This document shows positions 34,811 through 43,722 of a stretch of DNA of 64,000 bases, piece after piece (the first letter of the stretch is position 1; each line of letters begins with the position of its first letter). The stretch is from CAMLIZ01 sp036231905. Lineage in GTDB: Bacteria > Pseudomonadota > Gammaproteobacteria > Burkholderiales > Burkholderiaceae_C. Below the pieces are notes generated by a model, which saw nothing but the letters and a program-made list of their open reading frames with translations, was not told where the DNA came from and made no database searches. The stretch spans positions 186,001 to 250,000 of the forward strand of contig NZ_JAZARE010000008.1 in assembly GCF_036231905.1 (NCBI RefSeq), given 5' to 3'. The position numbers and the translations under genes were made by a program.

Positions 34811-34861
34811 CCCCTCGGGCATCACCGCAATGACAAAGGCCACGAGGGGTCTCGTGGCCTT
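34811..34861 (-). promoter_or_regulatory. candidate attenuator hairpins in the argD-like leader
   Basis: On the minus-strand transcript a perfect 11-bp hairpin AAGGCCACGAG-ACCC-CTCGTGGCCTT (34861-34836) is followed by TTTGTCATT. A competing pairing joins CCCCTCG (34849-34843) with CGAGGGG (34817-34811). Both use the same CTCG segment, so the two structures exclude each other, as in transcription attenuators. The U-tract after the first hairpin is weak; a stronger one (CGTTTTCTCC) lies after the second. Confidence 0.5.
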
Positions 34862-34884
34862 CGGGGGTGAACGCTCGAAACCTC

Positions 34885-34938
34885 TCAACGTCGACGTCGG
34901 GACAGTCGTCGCGAGAAGCTGCGTTGGGTGGCGTTCAT
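34885..34938 (-). CDS. candidate arginine-rich leader peptide
   Basis: An 18-codon ORF encodes MNATQRSFSRRLSRRRR and stop, with seven Arg among 17 residues and four in a row before the stop. Six of the seven Arg codons are CGA or CGT, whereas neighbouring genes use mostly CGC and CGG. It lies 23 bases upstream of the hairpin pair and ahead of an acetylornithine-type aminotransferase gene. A -10-like TATGCT stands 7 bases before the ATG, so translation may begin at or near the 5' end of the mRNA; no Shine-Dalgarno is visible. Shadow ORFs in GC-rich DNA are also Arg-rich, which lowers certainty. Confidence 0.45.
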   Translation of the reverse strand: MNATQRSFSRRLSRRRR

Positions 34939-34986
34939 GCGCTGCAGCATAACCCAGTTTGGCGCGCTGCACGGCGCCTCCGAGGT

Positions 34987-36966
34987 TCAGGCGCGCAGGA
35001 AGCGGATGTGCAGGTGCTGCTCCAGCAGCGACAGCAGCTCGCCGGCCTTGAACGGCTTGGTGATGAAGGCAGAGGCACCGGCCGACAGCGCGCGCGCTTG
35101 ACCATCGCTGACCGCGCTGGCCGAGATCGCAATCACGGGCACGTCGCGCAACGTCGGCAGCTGGCGCATGCGCCGCGTGGCTTCCAGGCCGTTCATCACC
35201 GGCATCACATAGTCCATCAAGACCAGGTCCGGCGGATGCGCCGCTGCACGCGCGACACCTTGCTCCCCGTCGACCGCCTCCTCGATCTCAAATCCCAGTG
35301 GCCCCAGCATGTCCGCCAGCAGTGCGCGATTCTGGGGCACGTCGTCCACCACCAGCAGCCGCTTGCGCGGCCCTTCATAGCCCAGCACGACGGGCGCGTC
35401 GTGCTCCGCGAGCTGCGGCGTACCGGCCGACACCAGCTGCAGGACGAAGCCGAAACGGCTGCCTTCGCCCGGCACGCTGTGCACCTGGAGCTCGCCGCCC
35501 ATGTGGCGCACCAGCTGCTGGCTGATCACCAGGCCGAGCCCGGTGCCGCCGCGGCGGCGCTGCTGGTCACCCACCTGCTGGAAGGGCTGGAACAGCGTGC
35601 GCAGTTCGGCGGGGGAGATGCCGACGCCGGTGTCGGTCACCTCCAGCGCCAGCCGCACGGTGCCGGCATCTTCGCGTTCGGCCCGCGCACACAGCGTGAC
35701 GCTGCCGTGGTCGGTGAACTTGGCGGCGTTGCTCAGCAGGTTCAACAGCACCTGGCGCAGACGCCGCTCGTCCGCCATCACGGCCGGGGGCAAGCCCTCG
35801 GCCTCGTGGCAGAACAGCACGCCCTTCTGCTCGACCCGCACCCGGATGATGTTGGCGATGCTCTGCAGGAACGGCTGCAGCGCGACCGGGGTGAGGTGAA
35901 GCTCCAGCCGGCCGGCCTCGATGCGAGACAGGTCCAGGATCTCGTCGATCAGCTCCAGCAGGTGCTGGCCAGCCTGCTCGATGGTCTTGAGCGACGTGCG
36001 CTGCTGAGCGGTGAGCGCGGCCGGGTTCCATTGCAGCAGCTGCGCGTAGCCCAGCACGGCGTTCAGCGGCGTACGCAGCTCGTGGCTCATGCTGGCCAGG
36101 AAGTCGCTCTTGGCACGGCTGGCCTCGGCGGCCTGGTCACGCATCACGGCGAGCCGGTCCACCATTTCGGCCAGCTCCCGCTCGTGCATGCGCAGGCGCT
36201 CGTTGGCGAGCCGGAAGGCCTCCAGCGCCTGGGCCATGCGGCCCACCTCGTCCAGCCGTTCGCGTGCGGGCACGTGCACCTCATGTTCGCCTTGTGCCAG
36301 GCGCGACATCACGTCGGTCATCTGCACCAGTGGCGCGGAGATCGCGCGGCCGATCGACCAGGTGGCCAGCAGCCCGAGCGCTATGGCGGTCGCCACCGCG
36401 AAAAGCATCAGATTCACCGAGCGCGCGACGAAGCTTTCGCTGCGCTGCTGGCGCTCCTTCGCGGCACGGGTGGTGATGTCGGCCAGCTGGTTGAGGTAGG
36501 TGTCGAGCTGGCTGTAGTGGGCCATCAAGCTGCTCACGAGCACCGGATTGGGCTTGTCCTGCATGGCGCGGGTGGCGACGATGCGGTAGATCGACAGGAA
36601 CTCGCCGATCGCATGGAGCAGGTCCGCGTCCAGCGAGATGGCGTTGGTCTCGATGCTCTGCAGCATCGATGCCACCTTGTCGAAGCGTTCGGGCAGCCGG
36701 GCACGCAGCTCGGCGCGCGCCTCGGTGCCGCTGTCGCTGCCGGGCAGGTCGATGTGGCGCACCACGTCAGAGTGGATGGCAGCCACGGCCAGCGACATCC
36801 GGCTGGTGGTGGTGGCGGTGTCGAAGGCGCCGCCCACCACCTCGCGGAACGCCTGGCCCTGGCCGCGCAGCAGCCAGATCGAGCCGGCCGAGACCGCCAC
36901 GCACAGCAGCATGACGATCAGGGGCGCGACCATCACCTTCAGCCGTATCGACAACCGAGTGAGCAT
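34987..36966 (-). CDS. hybrid sensor histidine kinase/response regulator
   Basis: A 659-residue membrane kinase. TM1 is at about 11-33, a periplasmic sensor of about 140 residues follows, TM2 is at about 185-203, then a HAMP domain (about 203-260) and HisKA with H295 (ASMSHELRTP). The HATPase has NLLSNAAKF, DTGVGI and GGTGLGL. A receiver at about 535-655 has acceptor D585 (LVLMDYVMPVMNG). Start at 36966 gives MLTRLSIRLK; the upstream extension has no signal character. It is divergent from a TAXI solute-binding protein across 120 bases, suggesting that protein could feed ligand to the sensor domain. Confidence 0.9.
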   Translation of the reverse strand: MLTRLSIRLKVMVAPLIVMLLCVAVSAGSIWLLRGQGQAFREVVGGAFDTATTTSRMSLAVAAIHSDVVRHIDLPGSDSGTEARAELRARLPERFDKVASMLQSIETNAISLDADLLHAIGEFLSIYRIVATRAMQDKPNPVLVSSLMAHYSQLDTYLNQLADITTRAAKERQQRSESFVARSVNLMLFAVATAIALGLLATWSIGRAISAPLVQMTDVMSRLAQGEHEVHVPARERLDEVGRMAQALEAFRLANERLRMHERELAEMVDRLAVMRDQAAEASRAKSDFLASMSHELRTPLNAVLGYAQLLQWNPAALTAQQRTSLKTIEQAGQHLLELIDEILDLSRIEAGRLELHLTPVALQPFLQSIANIIRVRVEQKGVLFCHEAEGLPPAVMADERRLRQVLLNLLSNAAKFTDHGSVTLCARAEREDAGTVRLALEVTDTGVGISPAELRTLFQPFQQVGDQQRRRGGTGLGLVISQQLVRHMGGELQVHSVPGEGSRFGFVLQLVSAGTPQLAEHDAPVVLGYEGPRKRLLVVDDVPQNRALLADMLGPLGFEIEEAVDGEQGVARAAAHPPDLVLMDYVMPVMNGLEATRRMRQLPTLRDVPVIAISASAVSDGQARALSAGASAFITKPFKAGELLSLLEQHLHIRFLRA

Positions 36967-37086
36967 GCGTGCAGCCTGCTTCTGGTGGTTGCACACATCG
37001 GCCCTCCGATGACCGGCCGTGTGCACTCGACCGGCGCCCCGGGCAAGCGTACCCTATCGTGTGGCCGAACAACATGGGGGTCAACC

Positions 37087-38019
37087 ATGCAAGCCTTGAT
37101 CGCACTCCTGCTGGGTTTGGCGATGGCCGCGGCCCACGCCGACACCGACATCGTCATGCTCACCGGCAACACCGGCGGGGTGTACTACCCCATGGGCATC
37201 GCCCTCGGCAAGATCTGGGAACGCACCATCCCGGGTGCCCACGTCAGTGTGCAGGCCACCCAGGCCTCGGTGGAGAACTTCAACCTGCTGCAGCAGCGGC
37301 GGGGTACCTTCGCCTTCGGCCAGGGCGACGTGATGTCCGCGGCCTTCAAGGGCAACGTGGAGGCGGGGTTTCCCAGCTCACGCGACCGGCTGCGCATGGT
37401 CGCGGCGCTGTTTCCCAACTACCTGCATGTGGTGGCGCTGAAGAGCGCCCGCATCCGCTCGGTGTACGACCTGAAGGGCAAGCGTGTGTCGGTGGGTGCA
37501 TCGCGCAGTGGCAACGAGCTCAATGCGCGCGCCCTGCTCGGTGCGGCCAGCATCAGCTACGCGGACCTCAAGCGGGCCGACTTCGTGCCCTACAACGACG
37601 CGGTGGCGCTGATGCGCGACGGCCAGCTCGACGCCGTGATCGTCTCGGCGGGGTTGGGTGTCAAGGCGGTGAGCGAACTGGCCGATTCGGTGCCGGTGGA
37701 CATCGTGCCGATCACACCTGATCTGGTGGCCAAGGCAGGCGGCCTGTTCGTTGCCGGCACGCTGCCGGCACACACTTATGCCGGCCAGGCGCAGGACGTC
37801 CCGACCGCAGCACTGATCAACTTCCTGGTCACGCACAGCGGCGTGCCCGACGCGCTGGTCTACGAGGCGCTGAAGCAGCTTTACAGCCACCTCGACGAGC
37901 TGCGCCGTTCCCACCTGGCGGCCCGCGACATCGTGAGGGACGCGGCCCTGTCGAGCCGGCCGATCGCCTTGCACCCCGGGGCCGAGCGCTATTTCCGAGA
38001 GATGGGGGTTCTGCGCTGA
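37087..38019 (+). CDS. TAXI family TRAP solute-binding protein
   Basis: A 310-residue exported protein (signal peptide to AAAHA, about residue 18). The mature start DTDIVMLTGNTGGVYYPMGIALGKIWE and the block VSVQATQASVENFNLLQQRRGTFAFGQGDV are diagnostic of the TAXI (TRAP-associated extracytoplasmic immunogenic) family. TAXI proteins normally serve fused 4TM-12TM TRAP permeases for glutamate-like or dicarboxylate substrates. No permease gene is present beside it; a DUF1850 gene follows with one-base overlap (TGATG), and a sensor kinase is divergent. Confidence 0.88.
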   Translation: MQALIALLLGLAMAAAHADTDIVMLTGNTGGVYYPMGIALGKIWERTIPGAHVSVQATQASVENFNLLQQRRGTFAFGQGDVMSAAFKGNVEAGFPSSRDRLRMVAALFPNYLHVVALKSARIRSVYDLKGKRVSVGASRSGNELNARALLGAASISYADLKRADFVPYNDAVALMRDGQLDAVIVSAGLGVKAVSELADSVPVDIVPITPDLVAKAGGLFVAGTLPAHTYAGQAQDVPTAALINFLVTHSGVPDALVYEALKQLYSHLDELRRSHLAARDIVRDAALSSRPIALHPGAERYFREMGVLR

Positions 38020-38378
38020 TGGACCTGTGTGTATGGCTGGCCGCTGGCACAGTGCTGTGGCTGCGCAGTGCAGGGCCGGTGCGCATCGAGTGGGAGCACA
38101 GCGTCGAACACTTCCGGATCGAGGAGCTGTACCAGGCCACGCCAGCCGGCGTGGTGCTCGCCCAGGTCGGTGTGCGCGGGCTCGGGGCCGGGGTCGAGCC
38201 GCCGGCCGACGCCGTGCTGGCCGACGGCTGGTGGCGCCATGCGCCCGCTGCGTCCGCGATGCCGGCCGTTGAATTTGCCAACTCGCGGCACGCGAAGGGT
38301 TACCGCGCCTGCGCTTCAGGCACCTGCCGTCCCGTGCCGGCGGGCAGTGCGATCGGCCTGCGTCGCTGCGGTCCCTGA
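38019..38378 (+). CDS. DUF1850 domain protein
   Basis: A 119-residue protein with an N-terminal hydrophobic segment and the DUF1850 pattern: RIEWEHSVEHFRIEELYQ, then GVRGLGAGVEPPADAVLADGWW, then a C-terminal segment ending in LRRCGP. DUF1850 proteins regularly accompany TAXI-TRAP transporters and are thought to be membrane-associated accessory proteins of unknown role. Start overlaps the TAXI stop. Its last 63 bases are antisense to the end of the MFS gene on the other strand. Confidence 0.8.
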   Translation: MDLCVWLAAGTVLWLRSAGPVRIEWEHSVEHFRIEELYQATPAGVVLAQVGVRGLGAGVEPPADAVLADGWWRHAPAASAMPAVEFANSRHAKGYRACASGTCRPVPAGSAIGLRRCGP

Positions 38379-39632
38379 CTCGGCCGGCGCAGCCATCGCG
38401 GGGTCTGCCGGGCCCGCGTGCGGCGGCGCCGCGCCCCGGCCACGCCAAGCCACCGCGTGGATCACTCCCAGCACGAGCAAGGCCATGCCACCGTCAATGG
38501 CAAAGAGGGCCGACATGGAGACGAAGGGCAGAAGCAGCGCCGCCACCCAGGGCGCCGCCAGCATCGCCACGCTTTGCAAGGCGCTCACCTTGCCGCTGAC
38601 CGCGCCCACGGCATCGGGAAACTGCTGCACGATCACCACGTTGGCGCGTACCGCTTCCACCGAAGAGAACAGGCCGGTGAGGAAGAACAGGGCGGCGGCG
38701 GCCACTTCTGCGCTGCCCGTGGGCAACAGGAAAGCGATGCCGAGCAGGCAGAAGCAGACGGCCACTGCCACGACCGACACCACCGTCGCCCGCATCGGAT
38801 CTGCCTCAGGTTGACGGCGGCGGCTCAGGATGCTTGCGGCCAGGATGCCGCCCGCGCCGGAGCTGGAGACCAGGACGCCCAGCAGTGCCTTGTCGAAACC
38901 TGCTCCGTGCAGCAGCACCGGCAATTGGTTGTTGATGAGAAACACCATGAACGCATACGTCGTCACGGTCCACAGGAGTTGCCGCAGCAGCGCCCGTTTT
39001 TTCGGCGCGACGGTGGTGGCCGCTTCGGCTGCCTGGCGTCCTTTCGAGGTGTCTGCGACGCATGGCTCACCGAGCCATCGGCCCGGCTGCCGCAACGCCA
39101 CCACGAGGCAGCAGAGTGCGAGGGACGTCAGCAGGACAGACAGAGCGACCGAGGCCCGCTCCCCCAGCAGCGATGCAATGGCGCTGCCGAGCACCGGCGC
39201 CGCGATCTTCGAGGCATTGCGCAGGACGCCCAGGGTGCCGAAATACCGCTGCACATCCGCCTGGTCGATGGTTCGCGACACCAGCACGTTGCTGGCCGGC
39301 TCCACCGGCACGGCCACGAAGGAGCGCAGTACGAGCAGCGCGCAGAACCAGGGCAAGGGCATGCCGGCCAGCAGCAGCACAGTGGCCGATGCGCGCAGTA
39401 CCAAGGTGACCAGCAGGATGGGGGCCGGTCGTGCACGGTCCACCCCCCGGCCGACGAGCGGACCGATCAGCATGCCTGGCACCAGCAGCAGGGCGCTGAT
39501 GCCCGCCATCTCGACGGCCGTGGCGCGGTACTCGTAGGCGGCCAGGGTCAGGATGGCGAGGAAGTCGATCCAGAAGCTGAAGCCGGCAAGGGCAGATCCG
39601 GCCATCAAGCCGAGCGAGGTTCTGTTCCACAT
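38316..39632 (-). CDS. MFS transporter
   Basis: A 438-residue major facilitator with about twelve hydrophobic helices, the first at GLMAGSALAGFSFWIDFLAIL. The helix 2-3 loop LIGPLVGRGVDRARP fits the MFS loop pattern. Long Ala/Pro/Gly-rich C-terminal tail (about 40 residues, GRGAAPPHAGPADPAMAAPA). It resembles drug or lysophospholipid-type exporters only in general. Start at 39632. Convergent overlap with the DUF1850 gene. Substrate unknown. Confidence 0.82.
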   Translation of the reverse strand: MWNRTSLGLMAGSALAGFSFWIDFLAILTLAAYEYRATAVEMAGISALLLVPGMLIGPLVGRGVDRARPAPILLVTLVLRASATVLLLAGMPLPWFCALLVLRSFVAVPVEPASNVLVSRTIDQADVQRYFGTLGVLRNASKIAAPVLGSAIASLLGERASVALSVLLTSLALCCLVVALRQPGRWLGEPCVADTSKGRQAAEAATTVAPKKRALLRQLLWTVTTYAFMVFLINNQLPVLLHGAGFDKALLGVLVSSSGAGGILAASILSRRRQPEADPMRATVVSVVAVAVCFCLLGIAFLLPTGSAEVAAAALFFLTGLFSSVEAVRANVVIVQQFPDAVGAVSGKVSALQSVAMLAAPWVAALLLPFVSMSALFAIDGGMALLVLGVIHAVAWRGRGAAPPHAGPADPAMAAPAESGTAATQADRTARRHGTAGA

Positions 39633-39678
39633 CGCGGCTCCTGCCGGCGCAAGACGCCTGCCGATGGCGAACCGCTGT

Positions 39679-40182
39679 CTAGCGCCCGCGCCCGATCGGC
39701 TGCACCAGCACCAGCGCACCCGCCACGCCCAGCCCGATGAACAGGGCCAGGCTGTAGAACTCGTAGGGCACGCCCAGCAGCTTGACCGCGGCGTCGGCGC
39801 AGCTGGCGCGCGCCTGGAAGATCTCCGGCAGCATCGCGTCCAGCCCCAGGCTGTTCATCACCCGGTCGGCGAAGGTGAGGTTGCACGAGGCCGATGCGGC
39901 GGCCACGAAGTGCTGCCACAGCGCGGCCACGATGCCTTCGATCGCCAGCAGGATCACCGCGCCGCCGGCGATGCGGCGTGCGGTGCGTCCGCGCATCAGC
40001 AGGCCGATCACGCAGGCCAGCGCGATCACCGCGAAGATCAGCCGCTGCAGCACGCACCAGGGGCAGGGCTGGATGTCGTACACATGCTGCGACACCAGGG
40101 CGGCCCCGATCGCGGCCACGGACACCACGGCGCTGCCGCCCAGCAGCAGCACCGGCCGCTCACGCAAGGCCAGCAAACCCAT
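39679..40182 (-). CDS. dsbB: disulfide bond formation protein B
   Basis: A 167-residue four-helix inner-membrane protein. The quinone-linked CPWC pair is at C40/C43 (QPCPWCVLQR) and the periplasmic pair at C100 and C128 (SASCNLTF, ARASCAD). DsbB reoxidises DsbA and passes electrons to ubiquinone. Its ATG lies directly next to the stop codon of ridA, so the two are co-transcribed. Confidence 0.95.
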   Translation of the reverse strand: MGLLALRERPVLLLGGSAVVSVAAIGAALVSQHVYDIQPCPWCVLQRLIFAVIALACVIGLLMRGRTARRIAGGAVILLAIEGIVAALWQHFVAAASASCNLTFADRVMNSLGLDAMLPEIFQARASCADAAVKLLGVPYEFYSLALFIGLGVAGALVLVQPIGRGR

Positions 40183-40647
40183 TCACGCCACCTCGGCGAT
40201 GAGCTCGATCTCCACGCAGGCCCCGGTGGGGATCTGCGCCACGCCGAAGGCGGCACGGGCATGCGTGCCCACCGTGGGGCCGAACACCTCGCCCAGCAGT
40301 TCGGAGCAGCCGTTGGTCACCAGGTGGTGCTCGGTGAAGGTGGGCGTGCTGTTCACCAGGCTCAGCACCTTGACGATGCGCTTGACCTGGGACAGGTCCC
40401 CCACCGCGGCTTGCAGGGTGCCCATCAGGTCGATGGCCACTGCGCGCGCGGCGGCCTTGCCTTCGTCGGTGCCCATGGTCAGGCCCAGCTGCCCCACCCA
40501 GGGCTTGCCGTCCTTCTTGGCGATGTGGCCGGACAGGAAGACGAGGTTGCCGGTGCGCACGAAGGGCACGTAGGCAGCGGCCGGAACGGCCACCGGCGGC
40601 AGCGTGATGCCGAGGGCGGCGAGACGGTCTTGGGGGGTGCTGGACAT
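40183..40647 (-). CDS. RidA family protein
   Basis: A 154-residue YjgF/YER057c/UK114-type protein. SGHIAKKDGKPWVGQLG, VKRIVKVLSLVNSTPTFTEH and the terminal THARAAFGVAQIPTGACVEIELIAEV follow the family; the HAR arginine corresponds to the catalytic Arg of RidA enzymes that hydrolyse reactive imines. The length and the long insert (PWVGQLGLTMGTDEGKAAAR) place it in the YjgH/atu1953-like branch. Upstream neighbour of dsbB with no gap. Confidence 0.9.
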   Translation of the reverse strand: MSSTPQDRLAALGITLPPVAVPAAAYVPFVRTGNLVFLSGHIAKKDGKPWVGQLGLTMGTDEGKAAARAVAIDLMGTLQAAVGDLSQVKRIVKVLSLVNSTPTFTEHHLVTNGCSELLGEVFGPTVGTHARAAFGVAQIPTGACVEIELIAEVA

Positions 40648-40793
40648 GGTTGTTGTGCAAGCGGAGAAGGCAATGAGCGGCGATGCTACACGACGCATTT
40701 GCGGTGCCCGCAGGCTCTTTTTGCCCCTTCGGCGAATGGGGGTCTGGCAGCGGTCATGTGGGAGGTTCATGATGCAGCGCAGGGGGTTGTCGC

Positions 40794-41243
40794 ATGGATT
40801 TCCTCATCGTCGAAGACGACCCGGTGATGCAGCAGCTGATCGGCGGCATGCTGCAGCGCCTGGGTTATGCAGTGCGCGTGGCCGAGGACGGTTTTGCCGC
40901 CCTGGCCGCGTGCGCCAAGCGGCCGCCGAATGCCGTGCTGATGGACGTGCAGATGCCGCGCATGGACGGGCTCACCGCCACGCGCGAGCTGCGCCGGCTG
41001 CAGCGTGAGGAGGGCCTGGCGCGCTTTCCGATCATCGTGGCCAGCGCCTTCTATTCGCCCGCTGACCGTGCAGCCTGTTTCGAGGCCGGCGCCGATGGCT
41101 TCGTCACCAAGCCGCTGATGCTCGCCAAGTTGGGCGCAGAGATCTATCGCGTGGTGGGCCGGGCCGAGTCGGACCGGGCTTCTACACTGCGCCGATGGGA
41201 GCGGGAGGAGTCCACGGGCACGATCGGCCGGCAAGCCGCCTGA
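40794..41243 (+). CDS. single-domain response regulator
   Basis: A 149-residue protein made up of one receiver domain and a short tail. It shows the acidic pair in LIVEDDPVM, the phospho-acceptor Asp in AVLMDVQMPRMDG (about residue 52), the Ser/Thr position in VASAFY and the Lys in FVTKPL. No output domain is present, so it may be a CheY-like relay. Its last 49 bases overlap the chosen start of comEC in another frame. No kinase is adjacent. Confidence 0.88.
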   Translation: MDFLIVEDDPVMQQLIGGMLQRLGYAVRVAEDGFAALAACAKRPPNAVLMDVQMPRMDGLTATRELRRLQREEGLARFPIIVASAFYSPADRAACFEAGADGFVTKPLMLAKLGAEIYRVVGRAESDRASTLRRWEREESTGTIGRQAA

Positions 41244-43672
41244 CCTACGCCGGCACGGCCCTGGCCGGCGTGCTGCTGGCCTGGCTGGGTGGCCTGGTGC
41301 TGCAACTGCAGCAGCCGGCGCTGTGGTCAGCCGCCTTGTACGGCGGCATCGCGTCCGCGGCGTTCATCCTTGTCGGCCTGGCCTGGCGCGCGCGGAGCCA
41401 TGGGTGGCCTGCGTTGCTGGCCGCCATGCTGGCCGTCGGCGCAGTCGGTTTTTCCTGGGCTGGCTGGCGCGCCGGGCTGCGCCTGGCCGATGGCCTGCCC
41501 ACTGCGCTGGAAGGCCAGAACCTGATGGTCACCGGCGTGGTGGCGAGCCTGCCCCAGGTGTCCGCCTCTGGCAGCCGCTTCCTCTTCCGGGTGGACAGTG
41601 CGCAGTGGCGCGGCCAGCCGGTGCAGCTGCCACCGCTGCTGGCGCTCGGCTGGTATCGCAACTGGCAGGACGACACCCCGCTGGATGATCCGCGTGCGGA
41701 GTTGCGCGCCGGCCAGCGCTGGCAACTGCCGGTGCGACTGAAGCGGCCGCATGGCGCGATGAACCCGGGCGGCTTCGACCAGGAGCTGTGGCTGTTCGAG
41801 CAGGGTGTGCGCGCGAACGGTTATGTGCGCGCCACCCCCGCCACGCCGGCGCGCCAGCTGGAGGAGGCCGCCGGCTTTGCGCTGCAGCGGCTGCGCCAGT
41901 CGGTGCGCGATGCCATCTTCGAACGCGTGCCCGACCCCCGTGCGGCCGGCGTGCTGGCGGCGCTGTCGGTGGGCGACCAGGGTGCGATCGAGCGCGAGGA
42001 CTGGGAGCTCTTCCGCGCCAGCGGCATCGCGCACCTGGTGAGCATCAGCGGGCTGCACGTGACCATGTTCGCCTGGCTGGCCGGCACGCTGATCGGCGTG
42101 GCCTGGCGCCGCAGCGCCCGCCTGATGCTGCGCTGCCCGGCGCCCTGGGCGGCGCGCTGGGGCGGGGTGGCGGCCGCGGCCGGTTATGCGCTGCTGTCCG
42201 GCTGGGGTGTGCCTTCGCAGCGCACGGTGTGGATGCTGCTGACGGCCGCGGCGCTGTGCAGCATGGGCACGCGCTGGCCCTGGCTGCTGGTGCTGCTGGC
42301 GACGGCGGCGGTGGTCACGGTCATCGACCCCTGGGCGCTGTTGCAGGTGGGCTTCTGGTTGTCCTTTGTGGCGGTGGCGCTGCTGATGTCGTCAGCGCCC
42401 GGGGCGGCGCCTTCGCCGTCGGCGCCGGCGGGGCGCTGGCATCCCGCCATCGCGGGTGCTGCGCGCGCGCTTCGCGAGGGCGTGCGCACCCAGGCGATCG
42501 CCACGCTCGGGCTGGCGCCCTTGACGCTGGTGTTCTTCCAGCAGCTGTCGCTGGTCGGCTTCGTGGCCAACCTGGTGGCGATTCCACTGGTCACACTGGT
42601 CATCACGCCGCTGGCCTTGTTGGGCCTGTTGCTGCCGCCGCTGTGGCAGCTGGATGCCTGGGTGGTGCAGGCGCTGGCCGGGCTGCTGGGCTGGCTGGTG
42701 GCGCTGCCGGGCGCGGTATGGACGGTGCCGCAGGCGCCAGCCTGGGCGCAGGCCGCGGGCCTGTTGGCGGGCGCACTGCTGCTGTTGCCCTTGCCGTGGA
42801 GATGGCGGCTTCTGGCCATGCCCTTGGCGCTTCCGCTGTTATGGCCGGCGGTGCCGCAGCCACCTCACGGCCGCTACGAACTGCTGGCAGCCGACGTGGG
42901 GCAGGGCACTGCGGTGCTGCTGCGCACCCGCTCGCACCAGCTGTTGTACGACACCGGCCCGCAGTATTCGCCGGAGAGCAACGCCGGCGATCGCGTGCTG
43001 CTGCCGCTGCTGCGCCTGCGCGGCACCGAGCCGCTGGACCTGCTGATGCTTAGCCACAGCGACACCGACCATGTGGGCGGTGCCGCCAGCCTGCTGGCGC
43101 ATTGGCCGGTAAGTGCGCTCAGCAGCTCTCTGCCGCCCGGCCACGCGCTGCTGGCCAAGGGCGTGCAGCACACGCCCTGCCAGGCCGGGCAGCAGTGGCA
43201 GTGGGATGGCGTGCGCTTCACCGTGCTGCATCCATCGGCCCAGGCGCTGCAACCGCCACCGCCCGGCACCAAGCCGCCCAAGCCCAACGCGCTCAGCTGC
43301 GTGCTGCGCGTGGAGGACGCGGCCGGCCACAGCGTATTGCTCACCGGCGATGCCGAGGCCGCCCAGGAGGCGCTGATGCTGGCCGCGGGCGGCAACGCCA
43401 GCTTGCACAGCGAGCTGATGCTGGTACCCCACCATGGCAGCCGCACCTCGTCCACACCCGCCTTCCTGGATGCGGTGGCGCCGCGCCTGGCCATCGTGCA
43501 GGCCGGCTACCGCAGTCGCTTCGGCCATCCGGCACCCGACGTGATGGCGCGTTACGCCGAGCGCGGCATCGCGGTGGTGCGCAGCGACCGTTGTGGTGCC
43601 TTCCTGTGGAGCGCCGACGAAAGCGCATGCCAGCGCGACCTGGCTCGCCGATACTGGCACTTCACCGAATAG
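41195..43672 (+). CDS. comEC: ComEC/Rec2 DNA-uptake channel protein
   Basis: An 825-residue polytopic protein. An N-terminal helix bundle and OB-like DUF4131 region are followed by the competence domain with HLVSISGLHVTMFAW at about residue 280 and many helices, then a C-terminal MBL domain with HSDTDHVGGAASLL at about residue 620 and VPHHGSRTSSTPAFL. ComEC moves single-stranded DNA across the inner membrane during natural transformation and may degrade the second strand. The start at 41195 overlaps the receiver gene; later starts are possible. Confidence 0.92.
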   Translation: MGAGGVHGHDRPASRLTYAGTALAGVLLAWLGGLVLQLQQPALWSAALYGGIASAAFILVGLAWRARSHGWPALLAAMLAVGAVGFSWAGWRAGLRLADGLPTALEGQNLMVTGVVASLPQVSASGSRFLFRVDSAQWRGQPVQLPPLLALGWYRNWQDDTPLDDPRAELRAGQRWQLPVRLKRPHGAMNPGGFDQELWLFEQGVRANGYVRATPATPARQLEEAAGFALQRLRQSVRDAIFERVPDPRAAGVLAALSVGDQGAIEREDWELFRASGIAHLVSISGLHVTMFAWLAGTLIGVAWRRSARLMLRCPAPWAARWGGVAAAAGYALLSGWGVPSQRTVWMLLTAAALCSMGTRWPWLLVLLATAAVVTVIDPWALLQVGFWLSFVAVALLMSSAPGAAPSPSAPAGRWHPAIAGAARALREGVRTQAIATLGLAPLTLVFFQQLSLVGFVANLVAIPLVTLVITPLALLGLLLPPLWQLDAWVVQALAGLLGWLVALPGAVWTVPQAPAWAQAAGLLAGALLLLPLPWRWRLLAMPLALPLLWPAVPQPPHGRYELLAADVGQGTAVLLRTRSHQLLYDTGPQYSPESNAGDRVLLPLLRLRGTEPLDLLMLSHSDTDHVGGAASLLAHWPVSALSSSLPPGHALLAKGVQHTPCQAGQQWQWDGVRFTVLHPSAQALQPPPPGTKPPKPNALSCVLRVEDAAGHSVLLTGDAEAAQEALMLAAGGNASLHSELMLVPHHGSRTSSTPAFLDAVAPRLAIVQAGYRSRFGHPAPDVMARYAERGIAVVRSDRCGAFLWSADESACQRDLARRYWHFTE

Positions 43673-43722
43673 GTCCGGAACTTGCGGCAAGCGCGGATCC
43701 GCCCACCCGAAGGAACTTGCCT

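Noticed and set aside
37000..37086. Extending the TAXI gene upstream in the long open frame that starts near 34867
   Set aside because: That frame is antisense to the kinase gene; the signal peptide fixes the start at 37087.
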